A stretch of 48,652 nucleotides of DNA from Acidobacteriota bacterium. Lineage in GTDB: Bacteria > Acidobacteriota > Vicinamibacteria > Fen-336. Made by a program: the position numbers and the translations under genes. Shown one piece after another: positions 1-8,064 of this stretch. Position 1 is the first letter of the stretch. Every line of letters begins with the position of its first letter. The notes beneath the pieces are model-generated. The model saw only the letters and a list, made by a program, of their open reading frames with translations, did no database searches and had not been told where the DNA came from. The stretch is taken from assembly GCA_022340585.1 (NCBI GenBank), contig JAJDNS010000030.1, positions 1 through 48,652 of the forward strand, given 5' to 3'.

Positions 1-7
1 ACCCGGG

Positions 8-1162
8 GTGACGGTGAAGATTGCGATCGACGTCCGGAAGTGGCGGGACTTTGGGATCGGGACCTACGTCCGGAACCTGGTGCGCCACCTCGCCCGGCTC
101 GACGACCAGACCTCCTACCTCCTGTTCTGCCACCAGGGCGACGAGGCTGTGCTGCGCGACCTTGCCGAGAACTTCGTGCCGGTGGTGGACTCCTCGCCGG
201 GATACGGCATCCGCGAGCACGTCACGATTCCCCTCAAGCTGCGACGTCTCGGGGCCGAGCTCCTGCACACGCCCCACTACGTGCGGCCGCTCCTGTGCAC
301 CATTCCCTCGGTCGTCACCATTCACGACTGCATCCACCTGCTCTTCCCCCAGTACCTTCCCAACCGCATGGCCTGGCGCTACGCCCGCTACATGATGGGG
401 AGCGCCATCCGCCACAGCGCCGTGGTCTTCACCGTCTCCGACGCCTCGCGGGCCGACATCCTGCGGTTCTATCCGTGGGCCGACCCCACGAAGGTGCACG
501 TGGTTCCCAACGCCATCGACACCGAGCTCCTGCAGGACCCGGGCAAGGAGGAGATGGAGCGCGTCCGGGAGCGCTACCAGCTCCACGGGCGGTTCGTTCT
601 CTTCGCCGGGAACGTCAAGCCGCACAAGAACCTCGAGCGACTGATCCGCGCCTTCGCCCAGGTACGGGAGCAGGGGGGACACGACGACCTCCAGCTCCTT
701 CTCATCGGCGACGACGTGAGCCGCTACGGCTCGCTGCGGAGGGCGGTGAAGGCCACCCGCCTGCGACAGGACGTGCGATTCTTCGGGTTCGTTCCCCCGA
801 GCACCCTGGCCGCCCTCTACCGGATGGCCGACGTCTTTGCCTTCCCCTCGCTCTACGAGGGCTTCGGCCTCCCGCCCCTCGAGGCCATGTCGTGCGGCAC
901 GCCGGTCGTGACCTCGGGCATGGCGGCCCTGCACGAGGTCGTGGACGACGCCGCCGTCCTCGTCGACCCCTACAGCGTCGACGACATCGCCGGCGCGATC
1001 TCGCGCGTGCTCGAGAGCGAGGAGCTGCGGGCCGACCTGATCCGGAAGGGCCTCGCCCGGGCCCGGATGTTCAGCTGGGAGCGGTCGGTTCGCGCCATCC
1101 ACGCCGGCTACTTCAAGGCGCTCGGGCGGTCGAGTCCGGTTCCCGCGGAGACCACGCGCTGA
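8..1162 (+). CDS. GT4-family glycosyltransferase
   Basis: Retaining glycosyltransferase of the GT4/GT-B fold, probably adding a sugar to an exopolysaccharide repeat unit at the cytoplasmic face of the membrane. The N-terminal Rossmann half opens with KIAIDVRKW and DFGIGTY, typical of this subfamily. The C-terminal nucleotide-sugar half has NVKPHKNLERL near residue 202 and the E-x7-E motif in SLYEGFGLPPLEA (E284 and E292). Length (384 aa) is normal. A GTG at 8 is used here, but the GTG at 14 would give the common MKIAID start, and the frame is open to the window edge, so the true start could also lie upstream. The stop overlaps the start of the next gene, so this is part of a polysaccharide operon. 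Confidence 0.88.
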   Translation: MTVKIAIDVRKWRDFGIGTYVRNLVRHLARLDDQTSYLLFCHQGDEAVLRDLAENFVPVVDSSPGYGIREHVTIPLKLRRLGAELLHTPHYVRPLLCTIPSVVTIHDCIHLLFPQYLPNRMAWRYARYMMGSAIRHSAVVFTVSDASRADILRFYPWADPTKVHVVPNAIDTELLQDPGKEEMERVRERYQLHGRFVLFAGNVKPHKNLERLIRAFAQVREQGGHDDLQLLLIGDDVSRYGSLRRAVKATRLRQDVRFFGFVPPSTLAALYRMADVFAFPSLYEGFGLPPLEAMSCGTPVVTSGMAALHEVVDDAAVLVDPYSVDDIAGAISRVLESEELRADLIRKGLARARMFSWERSVRAIHAGYFKALGRSSPVPAETTR

Positions 1163-2265
1163 GAGTCGCCCTCGTCCACGACTGGCTCACCGGGATGCGG
1201 GGGGGAGAGAAGGTGCTGCTCTCTCTCGCCCGGCTCTTCCCCGACGCTCCCCTCTACACCCTGCTCCACGTGCCCGGGTCGGTGGACCCGGAGCTCGAGG
1301 CGCGGGAGATCCGCACCTCGTTCGTGCAGCACCTGCCCGCGGTCGCCCGGCGCTACCGCCACTATCTCCCCCTGTTCCCCACCGCCGTGGAGCGATTCGA
1401 TCTGAGGCGCTTCGACCTCGTCCTGTCCAGCTCCCACTGCGTGGCCAAGGGCGTGCGCCCCCCGCCGGGCGCGGTCCACCTCTGCTACTGCCACACCCCC
1501 ATGCGATACGTCTGGGACCGCTACGACGACTACTTCGGACCGGGACGCGTGGGCCCACTCGGGCGGCTGCTCATCCCGCCCATCGCGGCGCGGCTCCGCG
1601 CCTGGGACGTCGCCTCCGCCCGACGCGTCCACCACTTCGCCGCCAACAGCGCCTACGTGGGCGCTCGCATCCGCCGGTACTACGGCCGGGAGGCGGAGGT
1701 CATCGCTCCCCCGGTGGACACCGACTTCTTCACCCCCGGGCCCGACGAACCAGGCACCTACGACCTCGTGGTGTCGGCCCTCGCCCCGTACAAGCGCCTC
1801 GAGCTGGCCCTCGACGCCTATCGCGGCCTGGGGTGGCCCCTCCGCGTGGTGGGAACCGGGCCCGAGGACGCCCGCCTGCGGCGTCTGGCTCCCCCCGAGG
1901 TCGAGTTCCTCGGGCACCTCGGCGATCGCGAGCTGCGCGAGCAGTACCGCGGCTGCCGAGCCGTCCTCATGCCCGGAGTCGAGGACTTCGGCATCGTGCC
2001 CCTCGAGGCCATGGCCTGCGGGCGGCCGGCGATCGTCTACGGGGAAGGCGGAGGACCGGAGAGCGTGGAGCCCGGCCGGACCGGCCTCGTCTTCACCGAG
2101 CCCACGCCCGAAGCCCTCCGGGCCGCGGTGGCTACCCTGTCTTCGAGGCCCTTTGATAGACTGGCGCTTCGAGCCCGGGCCGAGGCGTACCGCCGGGAAG
2201 TCTTCGATTCTCGCGTTGTTTCCTTCGTGGACCGCGCCCTGGCCGGCAGGGTTTCCCGATGCTGA
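1159..2265 (+). CDS. GT4-family glycosyltransferase with CTG start
   Basis: Second GT4 glycosyltransferase of the cluster, 368 aa. Homology begins at once with RVALVHDWLTGMRGGEKV, the usual N-terminus of mannosyltransferase-like WbaZ-type enzymes, and the E-x7-E motif appears in GVEDFGIVPLEAMACG. No ATG, GTG or TTG lies near the start of homology. The only fitting initiator is CTG at 1159, which overlaps the previous TGA stop (CTGA) and has a GGAG at 1147-1150 eight bases upstream. This gives MRVALVHDW, exactly the family start. Translation is presumably coupled to the upstream gene. The acceptor and donor sugars cannot be told from sequence. Confidence 0.85.
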   Translation: MRVALVHDWLTGMRGGEKVLLSLARLFPDAPLYTLLHVPGSVDPELEAREIRTSFVQHLPAVARRYRHYLPLFPTAVERFDLRRFDLVLSSSHCVAKGVRPPPGAVHLCYCHTPMRYVWDRYDDYFGPGRVGPLGRLLIPPIAARLRAWDVASARRVHHFAANSAYVGARIRRYYGREAEVIAPPVDTDFFTPGPDEPGTYDLVVSALAPYKRLELALDAYRGLGWPLRVVGTGPEDARLRRLAPPEVEFLGHLGDRELREQYRGCRAVLMPGVEDFGIVPLEAMACGRPAIVYGEGGGPESVEPGRTGLVFTEPTPEALRAAVATLSSRPFDRLALRARAEAYRREVFDSRVVSFVDRALAGRVSRC

Positions 2266-3710
2266 AGTTCCAGACCCGGATGATGATGGTGACCTTCGTC
2301 GCCACCGATGTCCTCGTCACCGCCCTCGCGTGGATCCTGGCCTACTTGCTCCGTTTCCACGTCGAGGCGCTCCACGTCTTGATCCCCGTCACGAAGGGGA
2401 TCCCCGAGGTTTCCCGGTACCTCCTCCTCCTGCCGGTCATGGCCGTGGTCTGGCCCACCGTGCTGTACTTCCACGGCCTGTACCAGATCAAGCGGGGCCG
2501 CAGCCGGATCGACGAGTTCTTCGCGATTCTCTTCAGCGTCCTGATCGCCTCCGCCTTCACCCTGGGTCTCACCCTCTACGTCCGCGTCTACTACCGCTTC
2601 CAGCCCGAGGTTGCCCCACGCTGGGAGTACAGCCAGGCGGTCTTCGCCCTCTTCATCGCCCTCGACGTTCTCCTCCTGAACGCCGGCCGGTGGGCGATCC
2701 GGGCCCACCTCGAGCGCCAGTGGGCGGCCGGCTTCAACGTCACCCGCGTCCTCGTCGCGGGAACCGGAGACCTGGGCCGGGACGTGGCCGAGGCCCTCGT
2801 CGCGCACCGCGAGCTCGGCTTCCGGGTCGCCGGGTTCCTCGCCGACACTCCCGACGCCTCTGGCCACGCCGGAATCCCGGTGGTCGGCACCCTCGATCGC
2901 GCCCGTGAGGCTCTGGAGGAGCAACGGGCCGACCAGCTCTACGTCGCGCTGCCCCTCGAGGAGCACGCCCGGATCGTGCCCCTGGTGCAGGGCCTGAGCA
3001 ACGAGTGCGTCGACATCAAGGTCGTCCCCGACGTCGTCCAGTACGCCACCATCAAGGCCACCCTCGAGGATCTGGACGGCATCCCCATCATCAACCTCAA
3101 CGAGGTCCCGCTCCAGGGCTGGAACAGCATGGTCAAGCGGACCATGGACGTGGGGGCCTCCGCGGTCCTGCTCCTGGCCCTCATCGTGATCCCGGTGATT
3201 CCCGCGATCGCGCTTCTCATCAAGCTGTTCGGCGGCGAGGGCCCGGTGTTCCACCGCCAGGAGCGCATGACCCTCGACGGAAAGACGTTCCAGATCTTCA
3301 AGTTCCGCACCATGGTGGACGGGGCGGAGAAGGATACGGGACCCGTCTTCGCCACCTCGGACGACCCCCGCCGGACGTCGATCGGGGCCTGGCTCCGCCG
3401 CTTCAACCTCGACGAGCTGCCCCAGCTGATCAACGTCCTCCTCGGCGACATGAGCGTGGTCGGACCCCGCCCGGAGCGGCCCCCGTTCGTGGCCCAGTTC
3501 CGCGAGCGGATCCCGGAGTACATGCGCCGTCACCGGGTCAAGAGCGGCATCACCGGGTGGGCCCAGGTCAACGGCTGGCGGGGCAACACCTCGATCGAGA
3601 AGCGCATCGAGCACGACCTCTACTACATCGAGAACTGGTCGCTGCTCCTCGACCTCAAGATCCTGGTCCTCACGCTGTTCCGCGGCTTCGGCCAGAAGCA
3701 CGCCTACTGA
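2259..3710 (+). CDS. Undecaprenyl-phosphate sugar phosphotransferase (WcaJ/PssY type)
   Basis: Polyprenyl glycosylphosphotransferase that starts a polysaccharide repeat unit by moving a sugar-1-phosphate from a UDP-sugar onto undecaprenyl phosphate. The 483-aa protein has four N-terminal hydrophobic segments (roughly residues 12-32, 50-72, 88-112 and 125-147), a CoA-binding-like Rossmann domain (about 155-260, with [10 protein letters not shown]), one more hydrophobic segment near 295-325 and the catalytic Bac_transf domain with [22 protein letters not shown] and VGPRPERP. This is the full WcaJ/PglC-large architecture. The start overlaps the upstream GT gene by 7 bp. It supplies the lipid-linked primer for the two flanking glycosyltransferases. 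Confidence 0.93.
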   Translation: MLKFQTRMMMVTFVATDVLVTALAWILAYLLRFHVEALHVLIPVTKGIPEVSRYLLLLPVMAVVWPTVLYFHGLYQIKRGRSRIDEFFAILFSVLIASAFTLGLTLYVRVYYRFQPEVAPRWEYSQAVFALFIALDVLLLNAGRWAIRAHLERQWAAGFNVTRVLVAGTGDLGRDVAEALVAHRELGFRVAGFLADTPDASGHAGIPVVGTLDRAREALEEQRADQLYVALPLEEHARIVPLVQGLSNECVDIKVVPDVVQYATIKATLEDLDGIPIINLNEVPLQGWNSMVKRTMDVGASAVLLLALIVIPVIPAIALLIKLFGGEGPVFHRQERMTLDGKTFQIFKFRTMVDGAEKDTGPVFATSDDPRRTSIGAWLRRFNLDELPQLINVLLGDMSVVGPRPERPPFVAQFRERIPEYMRRHRVKSGITGWAQVNGWRGNTSIEKRIEHDLYYIENWSLLLDLKILVLTLFRGFGQKHAY

Positions 3711-3715
3711 GCGCG

Positions 3716-4651
3716 ATGCCCAGAGCCCTCGTCACCGGCGCCGCCGGCTTCATCGGGTCGCACCTCTCGGAGGCTCTCCTCGACCGCGGCTTCTCTGTGA
3801 TCGGGATGGACAACCTCGTCACCGGCGACGTGGCCAACATCGCTCCCTTCACCGGGCGCGACTTCGTCCTCGTCCGACACGACGTCACCAACTTCATCGC
3901 CGTCGAGGGCCCCCTCGACTACGTCTTTCACTTCGCCAGCCCCGCCTCTCCCGTCGACTACCTGCAGCTCCCGATCCAGACCCTCAAGGTGGGCGGCCTC
4001 GGCACCCACAACTGCCTGGGTCTCGCCAAGGACAAGGGTGCGCGATTCCTCCTGGCCTCGACCTCGGAGGTGTACGGCGACCCGCTGGTCCATCCCCAGC
4101 GGGAGGACTACTGGGGAAACGTCAACCCCGTCGGGCCCCGGGGCGTCTACGACGAAGCGAAGCGCTTCGCCGAGGCCATGGTCATGGCCTACCACCGGGT
4201 GCACTCGGTGGAGACCCGGATCGTGCGGATCTTCAACACCTACGGCCCCCGGATGCGGGTGAACGACGGGCGGGCCATCCCCGCGTTCATGAGCCAGGCC
4301 CTCGCCGGCGAGGACGTCACCGTCTTCGGCGACGGGCAGCAGACCCGCAGCCTGTGCTACGTCTCCGATCTCGTGGACGGCGTCGTGCGCCTCATGCTCT
4401 CGGAGGTGACGGACCCGGTGAACATCGGGAACCCGGACGAGATGTCGATCCGGGCCCTGGCCGAGAGGATCGTGGCCCTCACCGGGTCGTCGTCCCGCAT
4501 CGTGGAGCACCCCCTGCCCGTCGACGACCCCAAGGTGCGCCAGCCCGACATCACCCGCGCCCGCACCCTTCTCGAGTGGGAGCCCCGGGTGCCCCTCGAC
4601 GAAGGGCTCGACCGCACCCTCGCCTACTTCCGACGCAAGCTGGGGATCTGA
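3716..4651 (+). CDS. UDP-glucuronate decarboxylase (UDP-xylose synthase)
   Basis: Extended short-chain dehydrogenase, 311 aa, that most closely matches UXS enzymes: UDP-glucuronate is oxidised at C4, decarboxylated and reduced to UDP-xylose. Visible are the NAD-binding [10 protein letters not shown] near residue 6, STSEVYGDP, and [12 protein letters not shown] with catalytic Y145 and K149; this YDEAKR block and the FNTYGPRM segment are characteristic of UXS. The start at 3716 follows the previous gene by 5 bp, and the ORF extending upstream is out-of-frame read-through. It implies that the exopolysaccharide contains xylose or a derived pentose. A UDP-glucose epimerase role is possible but less likely. 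Confidence 0.88.
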   Translation: MPRALVTGAAGFIGSHLSEALLDRGFSVIGMDNLVTGDVANIAPFTGRDFVLVRHDVTNFIAVEGPLDYVFHFASPASPVDYLQLPIQTLKVGGLGTHNCLGLAKDKGARFLLASTSEVYGDPLVHPQREDYWGNVNPVGPRGVYDEAKRFAEAMVMAYHRVHSVETRIVRIFNTYGPRMRVNDGRAIPAFMSQALAGEDVTVFGDGQQTRSLCYVSDLVDGVVRLMLSEVTDPVNIGNPDEMSIRALAERIVALTGSSSRIVEHPLPVDDPKVRQPDITRARTLLEWEPRVPLDEGLDRTLAYFRRKLGI

Positions 4652-4659
4652 GCCGCCGA

Positions 4660-4678
4660 TCTCCCGGGCGCCGGGAGA
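4660..4678. terminator. Bidirectional terminator hairpin
   Basis: Perfect 8-bp stem TCTCCCGG/CCGGGAGA with a 3-nt loop, located between the converging UXS and phosphatidyltransferase genes. There is no U-tract, as is common in GC-rich genomes, so termination is inferred from position and stem strength. Confidence 0.55.
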
Positions 4679-4691
4679 GACCGCCTCGTCC

Positions 4692-5252
4692 TCAAGACCG
4701 CCGGGGGGCCCTCTCGGTGGCGAGGTACAGGTACTGCACCGTCGAGGCAATCAGGACGCACAGGGTCCCCACGTAGAGCCACTGAACCGCTCCCGGGCAC
4801 TCCCCAACCGCGTTCAGCGCCAGGGCCACGGCCCCGGTCCCGATGTTGAGGAAGGTCGAGATCTTCCCGAGGCGCGAGGGCGGAAAGACGCGCACCCCGG
4901 AGGTCAGGCTCACGAGGAGGACCCCCACCACCAGCATGGTGTCGCGGAAGAGGAGCGTGACCGTGAGCCAGATGGGCATCGGGCAGTCCACCACCGAGCT
5001 CCAGGTCATCACCGCGTAGGTCGACCCCACGAGCATCTTGTCGGCGATGGGGTCGAGCATCGCCCCCAGCGTCGTGCTCTGGTGCCCGTGGCGGGCGATG
5101 TAGCCATCGAGGGCGTCGGTGAGCCCGGCCACCACGAAGACCACGAGCGCCCAGGTGAACTCACGGCTGAGCGCGAGCAGGACGAGGAGGGGGACCATCG
5201 CCATGCGGAGCATGGTGAGCTGGTTGGCGACGGTGAGAATCGGCTCGCTCAT
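4692..5252 (-). CDS. pgsA: CDP-alcohol phosphatidyltransferase (PgsA-like)
   Basis: Integral membrane enzyme of phospholipid synthesis, 186 aa, usual length for PgsA. The catalytic motif D-G-x2-A-R-x8-G-x3-D-x3-D is complete in DGYIARHGHQSTTLGAMLDP followed by IADK. Several hydrophobic helices surround it. The family swaps CMP from CDP-diacylglycerol for an alcohol, most often glycerol-3-phosphate, to make phosphatidylglycerol phosphate. Substrate assignment to glycerol phosphate is by length and family frequency; a cardiolipin-synthase-like or inositol-phosphate role is possible. A TACACT box lies on this strand at 5328-5323, about 70 bp upstream, and may be its -10 element. It is convergent with the polysaccharide operon. 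Confidence 0.85.
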   Translation of the reverse strand: MSEPILTVANQLTMLRMAMVPLLVLLALSREFTWALVVFVVAGLTDALDGYIARHGHQSTTLGAMLDPIADKMLVGSTYAVMTWSSVVDCPMPIWLTVTLLFRDTMLVVGVLLVSLTSGVRVFPPSRLGKISTFLNIGTGAVALALNAVGECPGAVQWLYVGTLCVLIASTVQYLYLATERAPRRS

Positions 5253-5345
5253 GGACTCGATCCCGCCAATCCGGCACGGCCGGCGGAGCCGAGACGGGCC
5301 CGCCGCCGGAGCGGCGAGCCCGAGTGTAGCTCAGGCCAGGGCGGC

Positions 5346-6029
5346 CTACTGCAGCTTGTTCTGCCTCTTGACGATGTTCTTCACGAGCTCGACGCAGGCC
5401 TGCTCCTGGGCTTCGCCCAGGGCGCTGGCCCGGTACTCGTCGGAGCCCATGCTGAATCCGCCGGCCACACCGCTGCCCCCGCCGCCAACGGAGACGCCTC
5501 CGCCCTTCCCGGAGTCGCCCTCGCCCTTCGCGGCGATCAGGATCTCGCCGGTCTCGGCGTCGATCACCCGCGCGTTGAGCTGGACCTCGCTCTTGGACTT
5601 CTTGAACCCGAGCCTCCCCACGACCCCGCCGCCGAGCCCGCCGGTGCTGTAGTTCTTGTCGGAGGTCGTGAACTTCGTGATCGAGCCGGCGATGATGTAG
5701 CGGACCCCCAGGACCTTGCCGATCTTCGCCTGGGTGTGGGGGTCGGCCCGGTCGCTCGCCTGGAAGTCCTGCTCGGCGAGAACGGTGTCGATCCGCTTCC
5801 GCTCGATGACGCGGAAGTCGCTCTCGTTGATCAGCTCGTCCACGACCTGGTCGGCGACGCCCTTGCCGATGTCGTAGTTGCCCCAGACCCCGCTCCACCA
5901 GTTGTTGACCGCGCTGTAGTCGAAGTCCATGACCGCGACCAGCGGTCGCTCGGACTGGGCCGAAGCCGACGCCGCCATCCCCGCCACCGCAAGCACCGTC
6001 GCCAGAACCGTCAGAAGCCTCACCTTCAT
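5346..6029 (-). CDS. Secreted CsgG-family protein
   Basis: 227-aa exported protein of the CsgG/curli-assembly family. The start at 6029 is chosen because it has a GGGAGG Shine-Dalgarno six bases upstream and begins a clean signal peptide (MKVRLLTVLATVLAVAG, cleavage after ASA near residue 24). There is no lipobox cysteine, so unlike E. coli CsgG it is not a lipoprotein. Mature features are PLVAVMDFDY, ESDFRVIERKRIDTVLAEQ and LGVRYIIAGSIT, typical of the domain, then a glycine-rich stretch (residues about 180-200). Proteins of this kind sit in the periplasm or outer membrane and are often linked to secretion; no curli genes are nearby, so its partner is unknown. Confidence 0.8.
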   Translation of the reverse strand: MKVRLLTVLATVLAVAGMAASASAQSERPLVAVMDFDYSAVNNWWSGVWGNYDIGKGVADQVVDELINESDFRVIERKRIDTVLAEQDFQASDRADPHTQAKIGKVLGVRYIIAGSITKFTTSDKNYSTGGLGGGVVGRLGFKKSKSEVQLNARVIDAETGEILIAAKGEGDSGKGGGVSVGGGGSGVAGGFSMGSDEYRASALGEAQEQACVELVKNIVKRQNKLQ

Positions 6030-6058
6030 GCACCCTCCCATGGGTTTCGCTTGCCCGG

Positions 6059-6088
6059 AGTGTAGCCGACCCGCGGCCACATTGTGAA
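6059..6088 (-). promoter_or_regulatory. Promoter of the CsgG-family gene
   Basis: On the minus strand TTCACA (6088-6083) and TACACT (6064-6059) are separated by 18 bp, about 30 bp before the start codon. This is one of the better sigma-70-like pairs in the window and is compatible with an ordinary leader containing the strong Shine-Dalgarno. Confidence 0.45.
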
Positions 6089-6108
6089 GACGCTAGGGGG
6101 AGAGGAAG

Positions 6109-6193
6109 GTTCGGTCCTGCCAAGCACACGATCGCCATGGCGGGATCGTTTCCCTGGCCAAGGCAGCCGGCCGCAGGCCGGTTCGGTCCTCAG
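6109..6193 (-). repeat. Structured dispersed repeat, copy 1 (at the J-protein stop)
   Basis: About 85 bp that recur at 32551-32637. In minus-strand sense the copy begins TGAGGACCGA, whose TGA is the stop codon of the J-protein gene, then CCGGCC-TGC-GGCCGG (perfect 6-bp hairpin), TTGGCCAGGGA, and GATCCCGCCATGGCGATCG (imperfect palindrome), ending near GGCAGGACCGA. On the plus strand the sequence GGTTCGGTCCT occurs at both ends (6109 and 6180), forming short direct repeats. Confidence 0.75.
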
Positions 6194-7116
6194 AGGCCCG
6201 CTCCCCGCAGCTGCTCGAACAGCTCGCGCTGCTTCTCGGACAGCGTGGCCGGCAGGTCGACGGTGAGGCTGGCGAGGAGGTCTCCGCGGGCCTTGCTCGC
6301 CCCCAGCCGGGGCAGGCCCTGGCCCCTCAAGCGGAACACCCGGCCGACCGGGGTTCCCGCCGGGATCTTGATCCCGACCTTGCCGTCGAGGGTCTCCACG
6401 TCGGCTTCACCGCCCAGGACCGCGGTGGTCAGCGGCACCCGCACCGACGTCTTGAGATCGTCCCCGTCCCGTTCGAACCTCGGGTCGGCGGCGATCCGGA
6501 CGTTCAGGTAGAGGTTGCCCCGCTGCCCGCGGGAGCCCTTGCCGCCAGCCCCGGCCACCCGCACGCGGGAGCCATGGCGCACCCCGGGTGGAATCTTCAC
6601 CTCCACCCGTCGGGTCTTGCCTCCCTCGTTGATCCCCACCTCCCGGGTGGACCCGTTGAGCACCTCGGGAAGGGTCAGGGTCACCTCGCCCTCGGCGTGG
6701 GAGGGAGGCTCGTAGACCTCTCCCGCGTCTCCGAATCCCCCGCCCCGGAAGCCTCCGAAGCCTCCTCCGCCGCCGAAGAAGGTGGAGAAGAACTCCGAGA
6801 ACCCGCCGCCCCCTCTGCCGCCCAGGTCCTCGTACTCCACCCGGACGCCGCCTCCCGGCCAGGGCCCCGCGCCGCGTCCGCCGCGGCTGAAGCTCTCCCA
6901 GTTGGAGCCCAGCTGGTCGTAGCGCTTCCGCTTCTCCGGGTCACCGAGGACCTCGTGGGCCTCGTTGACCTCCTTGAACCGAGCCTCCGCCTTGGCGTCT
7001 CCCTGGTTCACGTCGGGGTGGAACTTGCGCGCGAGCTTGCGGTACGCCGCCTTGATCTCCTTGGCGCTCGCGTCCTTGGAGACCCCCAGCGTCTTGTAGT
7101 AGTCCTTGTATTCCAT
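6190..7116 (-). CDS. Type II J-domain co-chaperone (CbpA/DnaJ-like)
   Basis: 308-aa DnaJ-class co-chaperone that stimulates DnaK ATPase activity. The J domain spans residues 1-70 with the essential HPD at 33-35, followed by a glycine/phenylalanine-rich linker (about 75-150) and a DnaJ C-terminal substrate-binding region. The CxxCxGxG zinc repeats of DnaJ proper are absent, so it is a type II protein like CbpA. GGAAG lies a few bases before the ATG at 7116. The gene stands alone without dnaK or grpE. Its TGA stop is the first triplet of a dispersed structured repeat. Confidence 0.92.
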   Translation of the reverse strand: MEYKDYYKTLGVSKDASAKEIKAAYRKLARKFHPDVNQGDAKAEARFKEVNEAHEVLGDPEKRKRYDQLGSNWESFSRGGRGAGPWPGGGVRVEYEDLGGRGGGGFSEFFSTFFGGGGGFGGFRGGGFGDAGEVYEPPSHAEGEVTLTLPEVLNGSTREVGINEGGKTRRVEVKIPPGVRHGSRVRVAGAGGKGSRGQRGNLYLNVRIAADPRFERDGDDLKTSVRVPLTTAVLGGEADVETLDGKVGIKIPAGTPVGRVFRLRGQGLPRLGASKARGDLLASLTVDLPATLSEKQRELFEQLRGAGL

Positions 7117-7182
7117 TCAGGCTTCCGTCTCCGCAATATACACGGGTCGTCCGCCCGTGGGGCAACCGGCCCGCTGCCGACC

Positions 7183-7188
7183 TATACT
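7183..7188 (+). promoter_or_regulatory. -10 box TATACT close to the SDR start
   Basis: TATACT ends 6 nt before the ATG at 7195. Transcription starting about 7 nt downstream of a -10 element would begin at or next to the A of ATG. No clear -35 box is seen. Confidence 0.4.
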
Positions 7189-7194
7189 CGGGAG

Positions 7195-7908
7195 ATGGAT
7201 CTCAGTGAAGCTTCCGCCCTCGTCACCGGTGCCGGCCGCGGCATTGGCCGCGCCGTCGCCCTCGCCCTCGGCCGCAAGGGGGCCTCGGTGACCGCGGTGT
7301 CCCGCACCGCCGCCGACCTCGACAGCCTCCTCGGCGAGATCGAGGCCTCCGGTGGGCGCGGGCTGGCCTTTGCCGGAGACGTGCGCGACGCCTCCGTGAC
7401 CGACGGCGCGGTGGCGGCAGCGGTGGACCGCTTCGGGGGTCTCCAGGTCCTGGTCAACAACGCCGGCGTGGGCGCCTTCGCCAACGTCGAGGACACTCGC
7501 GACGAGGACTGGGATCGGATCATCGCGACCAACCTGACGGCCGTCTTCCGCCTCACCCGAGCCGCCCTCCCCCATCTGATGCGCCGCGGGGGGCACGTCT
7601 TCATGATCTCCTCCCTGGCCGGGGTCAACCCGATCGCGGGGATGGCGGCGTACTGCGCCAGCAAGGCCGGACTCGACCACTTCTCCGCGTCGCTCATGCT
7701 CGAGGTTCGCCATCGCGGCGTCAAGGTCACCACCATCGCCCCCGGCTCGGTGGACACGAGCTTCCGCGGCGCGGCCCCGGCGGCCGACACCTCGTGGATG
7801 CTGACCCCCGAGGACATCGCCGGGACGGTGATCGACCTCCTCGAGGCTCGGGACGCCGCCCATCTGAGCCGGTTGGAGATGCGACCCGCCCGCCCGCAGA
7901 AGCGCTGA
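7195..7908 (+). CDS. SDR-family oxidoreductase
   Basis: Classical short-chain dehydrogenase/reductase, 237 aa, the usual length. Cofactor motif TGAGRGIG near residue 11, structural NNAG, and the catalytic triad S140, Y153 and K157 (YCASKAG) are all present; the PGSVDTSF loop follows. The absence of a strongly basic residue pattern beyond the first turn leaves NAD versus NADP open. Such enzymes reduce ketones or 3-oxoacyl groups; the substrate cannot be inferred and the neighbours do not help. The -10 box TATACT sits only 6 nt before the ATG, suggesting a leaderless message. Confidence 0.9.
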   Translation: MDLSEASALVTGAGRGIGRAVALALGRKGASVTAVSRTAADLDSLLGEIEASGGRGLAFAGDVRDASVTDGAVAAAVDRFGGLQVLVNNAGVGAFANVEDTRDEDWDRIIATNLTAVFRLTRAALPHLMRRGGHVFMISSLAGVNPIAGMAAYCASKAGLDHFSASLMLEVRHRGVKVTTIAPGSVDTSFRGAAPAADTSWMLTPEDIAGTVIDLLEARDAAHLSRLEMRPARPQKR

Positions 7909-7961
7909 TCCCGACGGTCGATTCCACCAACCCGCTGATCGGGAGCAGCTTAGCGGACGAG

Positions 7962-8011
7962 GCGAAAATAACACGAAAATTGTATGGACAAGGAGCGAAA
8001 AAGAAGCGAAA
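7962..8011. repeat. Phased GCGAAA direct repeats, 11-bp period
   Basis: The hexamer GCGAAA (or ACGAAA) begins at 7962, 7973, 7995 and 8006, so every copy falls on an 11-bp grid, with one degenerate position at 7984. The stretch is unusually A-rich for this genome and lies 50-100 bp upstream of the 55-aa membrane protein gene. It could be a direct-repeat operator or a curved A-tract element. Confidence 0.5.
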
Positions 8012-8064
8012 CTCTGGACCTGCCCTGACCGTACTTCCCAGTAAGGTGGCAGCGTGAGGATGAG

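Noticed and set aside
4692..4700. TGAGGAC at the phosphatidyltransferase stop as a third copy of the stop-codon repeat
   Set aside because: Only seven bases match; the hairpin and the rest of the element are absent.
6070..6138. Short ORF MAIVCLAG starting inside repeat copy 1, with MAMVSWAG in copy 2, as a conserved peptide
   Set aside because: Similarity ends after about eight residues, where the repeat ends, so it reflects shared repeat DNA rather than coding selection.
7962..8011. CRISPR array
   Set aside because: Repeats are 6-bp units with 5-bp gaps, far too short for CRISPR repeats and spacers, and no cas gene is near.
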